From Pseudomonas sp. PDM04 (GTDB lineage: Bacteria > Pseudomonadota > Gammaproteobacteria > Pseudomonadales > Pseudomonadaceae), in the NCBI RefSeq assembly GCF_014851765.1, contig NZ_JACVAI010000006.1:310001-374000 (forward strand): a DNA stretch of 64,000 nt, written 5' to 3'. Position numbers and translations under genes: made by a program. Below the pieces are notes generated by a model. The model ran no database searches and was not told the origin of the DNA. It saw only the letters and a list, made by a program, of their open reading frames with translations. Positions 54,158-60,717 of the stretch are shown here, one piece after another. Within the stretch, counting starts at the first letter, position 1. Every line of letters begins with the position of its first letter.

Positions 54158-54679
54158 ATGGACGGATTTACTTTTCGCAACCTCGCTCTGGCCGTTGCCC
54201 TGAGCACCAGCATGGGCGTGGCTTACGCGGCCACTTCCAACGACTTCGTCGACACGGCCGCCGAGGGCGGCATCGCCGAAATCGAAACCAGCCGGCTCGC
54301 CCTGGAAAAAAGCCAGTCAGCGGACATCAAGGCATTCGCCAATATGATGATCACCGATCACTCGAAGGCGAACGACGAACTGGCCGCGATTGCCAAGAAA
54401 AACGATATCGAGGTGCCGGACACCACGACCCTGGTCAAACAGGCCAAGGAAAAGATCCTCGACATGCGTGACGAGTCGTTCGATGCGGCCTATGCCAACA
54501 ATCAGGTCAAGGCCCACGAAGACACCATCGAACTGTTCAAAAAGCAAGCCAATACCGTGACCGATGACAAGGTCAAAGGGGCGACCGAGCTGAAAGGCTT
54601 CGCGCAGAAAATGCTGCCAGGCTTGGAGAAACACCTGGAAATGGCGAAGAAACTGCAGGCGGCGCATCCGAGCAAGTAA
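54158..54679 (+). CDS. DUF4142 exported protein
   Basis: A 173-residue protein: signal peptide MDGFTFRNLALAVALSTSMGVAYAA, then the ferritin-like helical DUF4142 domain (DFVDTAAEGGIAEIETSRLALEKSQSADIKAFANMMITDHSKANDEL). The ATG follows GGAGAATGACC. Members are often found with stress-response genes in Pseudomonas. A strong terminator follows. The 215 bases upstream hold a GGTCGAC/GTCGACC repeat (54012-54032) of unknown role. Confidence 0.88.
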   Translation: MDGFTFRNLALAVALSTSMGVAYAATSNDFVDTAAEGGIAEIETSRLALEKSQSADIKAFANMMITDHSKANDELAAIAKKNDIEVPDTTTLVKQAKEKILDMRDESFDAAYANNQVKAHEDTIELFKKQANTVTDDKVKGATELKGFAQKMLPGLEKHLEMAKKLQAAHPSK

Positions 54680-54710
54680 TCAGCTCGCGCCCTCGTCATC
54701 TGCTACCGAT

Positions 54711-54752
54711 AAAAAAGGTCCGCCTTCAATCAAAGAAGGCGGACCTTTTTTC
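54711..54752. terminator. Bidirectional terminator after the DUF4142 gene
   Basis: AAAAAAGGTCCGCCTTC pairs with GAAGGCGGACCTTTTTT around a seven-base loop, with A- and T-tracts on the two sides. It serves both the DUF4142 gene and the convergent 62-residue gene. Confidence 0.92.
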
Positions 54753-54763
54753 AACGTCAACCG

Positions 54764-54952
54764 CTAACCCCCATCCGTATCGATATCGGCATCGGTGTTA
54801 TCACTGGGTTTCGGACGGTCTGGATTCGGTTTGAAGCCGGGGCTGAATTCGTTGTCATTGTCTGTGTGCCGGTTCTTCTGGTCGACCGCCGGGTCGGCGA
54901 TCTCCGGCTCTGCTGTCTGTCCCTGGTCCTGGGTCTTCGATGGCTCTTTCAT
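54764..54952 (-). CDS. 62-residue hydrophilic, probably disordered protein
   Basis: MKEPSKTQDQGQ..., rich in Asp, Asn, Pro and Lys (NRHTDNDNEFSPGFKPNPD, DNTDADIDTDGG). GAGGTAGGT precedes the chosen ATG, which is better supported than one 18 codons upstream. No family recognised. It lies between two stress-related units and is divergent from the rsb operon. The 247 bases between hold that operon's promoter, in which I see no clear consensus. Confidence 0.6.
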   Translation of the reverse strand: MKEPSKTQDQGQTAEPEIADPAVDQKNRHTDNDNEFSPGFKPNPDRPKPSDNTDADIDTDGG

Positions 54953-55199
54953 ACCTACCTCGTTCGTCACTGCCTTGACACGGCAGCCCTGTAGTTTCGA
55001 AGCCACCCTCCGTTCAGGGTTCCATCCAATGACTGAATGCGGGCAAAAGACGGCAGTTTCAGCCGGTGCCGACTAAAGTAGTCCTGCGCCACGCAAATAA
55101 ACCTCGCGGGGCGAACAACTATTTCAGTAGGCAAATGTCACTGAAGTGCGCCGGTCATATTCAGGGGAGTCGGCGCACCCTACAAGGAGTCGACACACA

Positions 55200-56051
55200 A
55201 TGGCTGCACTGCAAACCAGCACACTCGAAGCAATTAAGAACAACCAGACCAAATTGATTGCCGACTGGCTCGGAGGCCTTGAAACCAGCGGTGCCACGCG
55301 CAACCTCAAGGATCAGGAGGTCAAACAGCAGACGGCGGAATTTCTGCAGTTGATCATCGCCGGTCTTGAAGCCGGCAATGGGCAGAACCTGGCCTCGGCC
55401 GGTTGGGACGAGATTCGCCTGTACCTGGAAAAACTGTCCCGCAGCCGCGCCCTGCTCGGCCAGGACTCGCAACAGACCGCCAGCTTCATCTTCGCGTTGA
55501 AGGGTCCATTGTTCGCCGTGCTGCAAAACCACCTTCAGGATAATCCGGCGCTGCTGGCCGAACAGCTCTTGGAAGTCTCGGAATTGCTCGACACCCTGGG
55601 CATGCACACCATCCGCACGTTCCAGAAATCCCGTGAGGAAGTGATCAAGCGCCAGCAGGAAGAGCTGCTCGAACTGTCGACTCCGGTGGTCAAGCTGTGG
55701 GATGGCGTGCTGGCGCTGCCCATGATCGGCACGCTCGATTCGCAACGTACCCAGGTGGTGATGGAGTCGCTGTTGCAACGCATCGTCGATACCGGCTCGG
55801 AAATCGCCATCATCGACATCACCGGCGTGCCGACCGTCGACACCCTGGTGGCACAGCACCTGCTCAAGACCGTCACCGCCATTCGCCTGATGGGTGCCGA
55901 CTGCATCATCAGCGGCGTGCGGCCGCAGATCGCCCAGACCATCGTGCACCTGGGCCTGGACCTGCAAGGCGTCGTGACCAAAGCCAACCTCGCGGATGCC
56001 TTGAAGCTGGCGCTGACGCGATTGGGCGTTACCGTCAGCAAGTCGGTGTAA
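55200..56051 (+). CDS. rsbR: RsbR-type stressosome sensor/scaffold (RsbRD_N plus STAS)
   Basis: A 283-residue protein. The N-terminal helical domain (about 1-150) looks like RsbRD_N and not globin-like. The C-terminal STAS domain (about 165-283) contains LALPMIGTLDSQRTQVVMESLL and IIDITGVPTVDTLVAQHLL. Thr178 and Thr212 lie 34 residues apart, the same spacing as the two phosphorylated threonines (171 and 205) of B. subtilis RsbRA. AAGGAG sits 10 bases before the ATG. It is the first gene of a tightly packed six-gene operon. Confidence 0.88.
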   Translation: MAALQTSTLEAIKNNQTKLIADWLGGLETSGATRNLKDQEVKQQTAEFLQLIIAGLEAGNGQNLASAGWDEIRLYLEKLSRSRALLGQDSQQTASFIFALKGPLFAVLQNHLQDNPALLAEQLLEVSELLDTLGMHTIRTFQKSREEVIKRQQEELLELSTPVVKLWDGVLALPMIGTLDSQRTQVVMESLLQRIVDTGSEIAIIDITGVPTVDTLVAQHLLKTVTAIRLMGADCIISGVRPQIAQTIVHLGLDLQGVVTKANLADALKLALTRLGVTVSKSV

Positions 56052-56055
56052 GCCG

Positions 56056-56418
56056 ATGGAACGCATTCCTATCTTGAAAATGGGCGATTTCCTGCTGGTG
56101 ACCATTCAGGTCGACATGCACGACCAGCTCGCCCTGACCTTGCAGGACGACTTGTCCGAACGGATCAGCCAGACATCGGCGCGCGGCGTGTTGATCGACA
56201 TCTCGGCGCTGGACATGGTCGATTCATTCATCGGGCGCATGATCGGCACCATCTCCGGCCTGTCGAAAATCATGGATGCCGAAACCGTGCTGGTCGGCAT
56301 GCAACCCGCGGTGGCAATCACTTTGGTCGAGCTCGGCCTGACCCTGCCCGGTGTGAGTACCGCGCTGAACGTCGAGCGCGGCATGAAACTGCTTCAGGAT
56401 CGAGTACGCGACCAATGA
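56056..56418 (+). CDS. rsbS: RsbS-type stressosome STAS protein
   Basis: A 120-residue single STAS domain (LLVTIQVDMHDQLALTLQDDL, GVLIDISALDMVDSFIGRMIGTI). Ser57 in VDSFIGR corresponds to the serine (59) phosphorylated by RsbT in B. subtilis. It overlaps rsbT by 4 bases. With RsbR it would build the stressosome core and hold RsbT until stress. Confidence 0.92.
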   Translation: MERIPILKMGDFLLVTIQVDMHDQLALTLQDDLSERISQTSARGVLIDISALDMVDSFIGRMIGTISGLSKIMDAETVLVGMQPAVAITLVELGLTLPGVSTALNVERGMKLLQDRVRDQ

Positions 56419-56819
56419 CCGTGCGCGACAGCGGCACTCAACCGATCAATATCGAGCAGGACGTGGTGCTGGCCCGGCAACTGACGCGCAAGCTGGCCAC
56501 CGAATGCGGCATGCGCCTGATCGACCTGACCAAACTGGTGACGGCCGTCAGCGAGCTGGCGCGCAACACCATGGTGTATGGCGGTGGCGGCAACATGGAC
56601 TGGCAGATCCTCGAGGAAAACGGACGCACCGGTGTGCGCCTGGTGTTTCGCGATGAAGGCCCGGGCATTCCCGACCTCAAACTGGCCATGACCGACGGTT
56701 GGACCTCCGGCAGCGGCCTGGGCCTGGGCCTGACCGGGGCCAAGCGCCTGGTGGAGGAATTCGAGCTCGATACAGAGCCTGGCAAGGGCACTCGCATAAC
56801 GATCACCCGATGGACATGA
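56415..56819 (+). CDS. rsbT: RsbT-type serine/threonine switch kinase
   Basis: A 134-residue GHKL ATPase: VSELARNTMVYGGGGNMDWQI (N box), FRDEGPGIPDLKLAM (G1) and GSGLGLGLTGAKRLVEEFELDT (G2). It is expected to phosphorylate RsbR and RsbS and, once free, to activate a downstream partner. In Firmicutes that is the phosphatase RsbU. Here the adjacent ATPase-phosphatase and histidine kinases are candidates. Its stop overlaps the start of the next gene. Confidence 0.92.
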   Translation: MTVRDSGTQPINIEQDVVLARQLTRKLATECGMRLIDLTKLVTAVSELARNTMVYGGGGNMDWQILEENGRTGVRLVFRDEGPGIPDLKLAMTDGWTSGSGLGLGLTGAKRLVEEFELDTEPGKGTRITITRWT

Positions 56820-57820
56820 ATATCAACGGGTCAATGACCCAGGTGCTGCCGATCGAAGACAGCAGCCAGATCGGTCACGCACGTCGCATCGCTCAACAGC
56901 TCGCGGAAAACAACGGTTTTGACGCCACGGACGCCGGACGCGTGGCGCTGGTGGCTACCGAGCTGGCCAGCAATATTCTCAAGCACGCCACCCACGGTGA
57001 ACTGCACCTGAGGCTGTTGCCACGGGCTTGCGGTGCGGGAATCGAAATCCTCGCCATCGACCGCGCCCAGGGCTTCGACTTGCAGGCGTGCCTGACCGAC
57101 GGATTTTCTACCCGAGGCACCCAGGGTATCGGCTTGGGCGCCGTGTCGCGCCAGACCGAGGTGTTCGACGTCTACGCCGATGCCCGCGGGGCGGTGCTGT
57201 TGACGCGCATGTACCCGCGCAACGACAAGGCCCCGGACCGGCGGATCGGCGTCAGCCAGCACTCGTTGCATAACGATCCGGCCTGCGGCGACGTCTGGCA
57301 CCTGGCGTTCGACGGGCCGCGCATCAGCGCGTTGGTGATCGACGGTCTCGGGCACGGTATAGAGGCAGAGCGGGCTGCCCGCGCTGGCGAAACAACCTTT
57401 GCCCAGTCGCCCTTCGCGTCCCCTCTGCTGTTGCTCGACGACATCCATGTCGCCATGACCGGCACCCGTGGCGGCGCACTCGCCATCGCTCAATTCGATG
57501 GCGAGGGGCTGCGATTCGTGGGCATCGGCAATATCGGTGCCTGCCTGATCGCGCCGGATACATCCCGTGGCCTGGCCTCTCACCCCGGCATCGTCGGGGG
57601 GCAATACCGCAAAGCCCAACCCTTTGACTATGCTCACGTGAACGGACATCTGTTGATCATGTACAGCGACGGCCTGCAATCGCGTTGGAACCTGCAAGAT
57701 TACCCCGGCCTGGTGCATCGCCACCCTGCCGTGATCGCGGCTGTCCTGCACCGTGATTTCTGCCGTGGACGGGACGACGTCACGGTGTTGGTCATCGCTC
57801 TGGAGACGGCCCATGACTGA
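56810..57820 (+). CDS. ATPase (RsbT/RsbW-like) fused to SpoIIE/RsbX-type PP2C phosphatase
   Basis: A 336-residue fusion. Residues about 10-135 form a GHKL ATPase (GRVALVATELASNILKHATHGELHL, AIDRAQGFD, STRGTQGIGLGAVSRQTEVFDVY). Residues about 145-336 form a PP2C phosphatase with the metal-binding Asp sites in LVIDGLGHGIEAERAA, MYSDGLQSRW and GRDDVTVLVI. By place and domain it would act like RsbX, resetting phosphorylated RsbR/RsbS. Two in-frame ATGs (56810, 56816) are possible; the second overlaps the rsbT stop as ATGA. The ATPase half has no counterpart in B. subtilis RsbX. Confidence 0.85.
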   Translation: MDMNINGSMTQVLPIEDSSQIGHARRIAQQLAENNGFDATDAGRVALVATELASNILKHATHGELHLRLLPRACGAGIEILAIDRAQGFDLQACLTDGFSTRGTQGIGLGAVSRQTEVFDVYADARGAVLLTRMYPRNDKAPDRRIGVSQHSLHNDPACGDVWHLAFDGPRISALVIDGLGHGIEAERAARAGETTFAQSPFASPLLLLDDIHVAMTGTRGGALAIAQFDGEGLRFVGIGNIGACLIAPDTSRGLASHPGIVGGQYRKAQPFDYAHVNGHLLIMYSDGLQSRWNLQDYPGLVHRHPAVIAAVLHRDFCRGRDDVTVLVIALETAHD

Positions 57821-58688
57821 TACGCCCCTCAGTCCAATGGACGAACACACCGCCCTGGTGGCCCGGTTGCAAGGCGAAGCCGACGCCCTGCGCGAGGAAC
57901 TGGACGAAACCAACCAGGGTGTACTGGCGCTGTACGCCGAGCTGGACACGCAGGCCGAGCAACTGCGCCAGGCCTCGGACCTCAAAAGCCGCTTTCTGTC
58001 CTACATGAGCCATGAGTTCCGCACGCCACTGGGCTCGATCCTGAGCATCACCAGCCTGCTGTCTGACGAGCTCGACGGGCCACTGAGTCCCGAACAGCAC
58101 AAGCAGGTGAGCTTCGTCAGCAACGCCGCGCGGGAATTGAGCGACATGGTCGACGACTTGCTCGACCTGGCGAAGATCGAAGCCGGGCGCATCAGCATAT
58201 CGCCCGCCTGGTTCGATATGTTCGACCTGTTCGCCGCCCTGCGCGGCATGTTCCGGCCAATTGTCGATGCCAGCGCGGTGGACCTGATCTTCGAGGAACC
58301 GGTCGGCCTGCCCAGGCTGTACACCGATGACAAGAAGCTCGGGCAGATTCTGCGCAACTTCATCTCCAACTCGTTGAAATTCACCACGCGCGGCGAAGTC
58401 CGCGTCTCGGCCAGCCTGGAGGGCAGCGACCGGGTGCGTTTTGCCGTCACGGACACCGGAATCGGTATCGCTCCTGAGCTTCTTGGTGCATTGTTCGAAG
58501 ACTTCTCCCAGGTCGACTCGCCCTTGCAAAAACGCTTGCGCGGTACGGGCCTGGGACTCTCACTGTGCAAACGCTTCGCCGCCTTGCTGGGCGGTGAAGT
58601 CGGGGTCGAGAGTACGCCGGGGGTCGGTTCGACCTTTTTCGTGATCATCCCGCTGGCGATTGCCACGGAGCCCGCCGATGAAACGTGA
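57813..58688 (+). CDS. Cytoplasmic sensor histidine kinase of the stressosome operon
   Basis: A 291-residue kinase without membrane segments. An N-terminal coiled coil (LVARLQGEADALREELDETNQGVLALYAELDTQAEQLRQA) leads to HisKA with His67 in YMSHEFRTPLG, then HATPase (NFISNSLKFTTRG, DTGIGI, LRGTGLGLSL). It starts 8 bases inside the end of the phosphatase gene and overlaps the next gene by 11 bases. With no sensor domain of its own it probably takes its signal from the stressosome. Confidence 0.88.
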   Translation: MTDTPLSPMDEHTALVARLQGEADALREELDETNQGVLALYAELDTQAEQLRQASDLKSRFLSYMSHEFRTPLGSILSITSLLSDELDGPLSPEQHKQVSFVSNAARELSDMVDDLLDLAKIEAGRISISPAWFDMFDLFAALRGMFRPIVDASAVDLIFEEPVGLPRLYTDDKKLGQILRNFISNSLKFTTRGEVRVSASLEGSDRVRFAVTDTGIGIAPELLGALFEDFSQVDSPLQKRLRGTGLGLSLCKRFAALLGGEVGVESTPGVGSTFFVIIPLAIATEPADET

Positions 58689-60624
58689 TATCCGCCTGCT
58701 GATCGTCGATGACAACGTCGCCACGCGTTATGCCCTGCGGCGCCGCCTGGAACGGCACGGCTACGTGGTGCTCGAAGCCGGCACCGGGGGTGAAGGGCTC
58801 GCACTGATCGCCAGTGAAACCTTCGACGCGCTGATTCTGGACGTCAACCTGCCGGACATGAGCGGCTTCGACATCGTGCGCAAACTGCGCTCGGAAGCCG
58901 ACACCGCCCTGCTCCCGGTGATCCATGTGTCAGCGGCGTCGATCCAGTCCGGCGATATCATCACCGGCCTGGACGCCGGCGCCGATGCCTACCTGATCCA
59001 TCCGGTGGACGCCGATGTGTTGCTGGCGACCCTGCGCACCCTGTTGCGGGTGCGCGATACTGAGAAAGCCCTGCGTGAAAGCGAGGCTCGCTTCCGCGAG
59101 ATTTTCGTCAACGTGTCGGCGCCCATTGCAGTACTCGATGCACAGCTCAAGGTGCACGAATGCAACCATGCCTTCTCCCGGCTGATCCAGAACAATCACG
59201 GCCCCAACGCCCTGCGCGAATGCTTCGCCGACGAACAGGACGCCATTCTCGATGAACTGAGCCTGCGCCTGAGCGTCGGCGAGCGCTGGAAAGGCACGCT
59301 GACCATGCGGGTGGAGGATCAGCTGCGCGAAACCGAGTGGCAGATCTCGCCTTACCGCACGCCGGAGTTGAGCCTGGTGTTCGTCGAAGACGTCACCGAG
59401 CATCGGCACCGCGAGCGTTCGCACCTGGCCAGGCTGGATGACGCCACCTCGCAGCTGGAACATGAAATCGCCTCGCGGGTGCGCACCGAAGCCCAGTTGC
59501 TGCAGGTGCAGAAAATGGATGCACTGGGCAAGTTGACCGGCGGTATCGCCCATGACTTCAACAACCTGCTGACCGGCATCATCACCAGCCTGGAGCTGAT
59601 CCAGAAGCGCATGGCCGATTCGCGTCCCGACAAGGTCCGGTTCTATGCCGAAGCGGCCTTGAACTCGGCAATGAGCGCGGCTTCGCTGACTCATCGTTTG
59701 CTGGCCTTCGCTCGTCAGCAACCGCTCAATACCCGGCCGGTGGACATCAACGAACACGTCCGCTCACTGGAAGAGCTGCTGGTGCGCACCATCGGCGAGC
59801 ACATCACCCTGAGACTCGAACTGACGTCCAAGGCAGCCATTGCCCTGGTCGATCCGATTCAACTGGAAAGTGCCGTGCTGAACCTGGTGATCAACGCCCG
59901 CGATGCCTTGCCCCTGGGCGGCAATATCTGGGTCAGCACGTATGCGGCGTACTCCCACGGCGACCCGAAACTGGTGGACGGGGCCTACGTTGCACTGGCG
60001 GTACGCGACGACGGCACCGGCATCGAGCACAGCGTGATCGACAAGGTCTTCGACCCGTTTTTCACCACCAAGCCGCTGGGCCAGGGCACGGGCCTGGGCC
60101 TGTCGAGCATCTACGGCTTCGCCCGGCAATCCGGGGGCGACGCGCACATTCGCAGCGTGGCCCGACGCGGCACCGAAGTGACCATCATGCTACCCGCCAG
60201 CACCGAGCCGACCACCGAGCAGGAGCAAGTGCCGGTGGTGGACGCGCAAGGCACTGGCGAGCACGTGCTGATTGTCGAGGACATGCCATCGGTGCGCATG
60301 TTCGTCGCCGAGGTGCTGGTGGATGCCGGCTATCGCTGCACCCAGGTGGAAGATGTCGAAGGCGCGCTCGAGCGCTTGCAGAACGACGCGTCGATCGACC
60401 TGATGCTGACGGACGTGGGATTGCCGCGCATGAACGGCCGGGAACTGGCGGACGTCGCCCGGGGCTGGCGCGATGGCTTGCCGATCCTGTTCATGACCGG
60501 CTACGCGGAAAACGCCCTCAATCGTCAGGTGTTTCTCGGCGATGGCATGGACATGCTGATCAAGCCGTTTCAGATCAGCGAGCTGCTGGACAAGGTTCGC
60601 CGCAGTCTGGATGGCGCCGGATAG
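58678..60624 (+). CDS. REC-PAS-histidine kinase-REC hybrid of the stressosome operon
   Basis: A 648-residue protein. The N-terminal receiver has Asp55 in LILDVNLPDMSG (about 5-120). A PAS domain follows (FREIFVNVSAPIAVLDAQLKVHECN, about 135-250). HisKA carries His292 in GGIAHDFNNLLTGI, followed by HATPase (VINARDALPLGG, DDGTGI, GQGTGLGLSS). The C-terminal receiver has Asp579 in LMLTDVGLPRMNG with Lys in LIKPFQ. It can accept phosphate from the preceding kinase at REC1 and relay it through His292 to REC2. It has no DNA-binding output, so a further phosphotransfer partner is needed. The last three domains closely resemble those of the hybrid kinase at 4984-7512. Confidence 0.88.
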   Translation: MKRDIRLLIVDDNVATRYALRRRLERHGYVVLEAGTGGEGLALIASETFDALILDVNLPDMSGFDIVRKLRSEADTALLPVIHVSAASIQSGDIITGLDAGADAYLIHPVDADVLLATLRTLLRVRDTEKALRESEARFREIFVNVSAPIAVLDAQLKVHECNHAFSRLIQNNHGPNALRECFADEQDAILDELSLRLSVGERWKGTLTMRVEDQLRETEWQISPYRTPELSLVFVEDVTEHRHRERSHLARLDDATSQLEHEIASRVRTEAQLLQVQKMDALGKLTGGIAHDFNNLLTGIITSLELIQKRMADSRPDKVRFYAEAALNSAMSAASLTHRLLAFARQQPLNTRPVDINEHVRSLEELLVRTIGEHITLRLELTSKAAIALVDPIQLESAVLNLVINARDALPLGGNIWVSTYAAYSHGDPKLVDGAYVALAVRDDGTGIEHSVIDKVFDPFFTTKPLGQGTGLGLSSIYGFARQSGGDAHIRSVARRGTEVTIMLPASTEPTTEQEQVPVVDAQGTGEHVLIVEDMPSVRMFVAEVLVDAGYRCTQVEDVEGALERLQNDASIDLMLTDVGLPRMNGRELADVARGWRDGLPILFMTGYAENALNRQVFLGDGMDMLIKPFQISELLDKVRRSLDGAG

Positions 60625-60633
60625 ATCAGTGAA

Positions 60634-60706
60634 TCGCCAGCAGGCCCGCTCCCACAGTGTTTTGTGTACGCCGCATCACCTGTGGGAGCGATCCTGCTCG
60701 CGATGA
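60634..60706. repeat. REP doublet (convergent boundary)
   Basis: ATCGCCAGCAGGCCCGCTCCCACAG faces CCTGTGGGAGCGATCCTGCTCGCGATG. It fills the gap between the end of the stressosome operon and the convergent uvrA-like gene. Confidence 0.85.
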
Positions 60707-60717
60707 AGCCAGACGCT

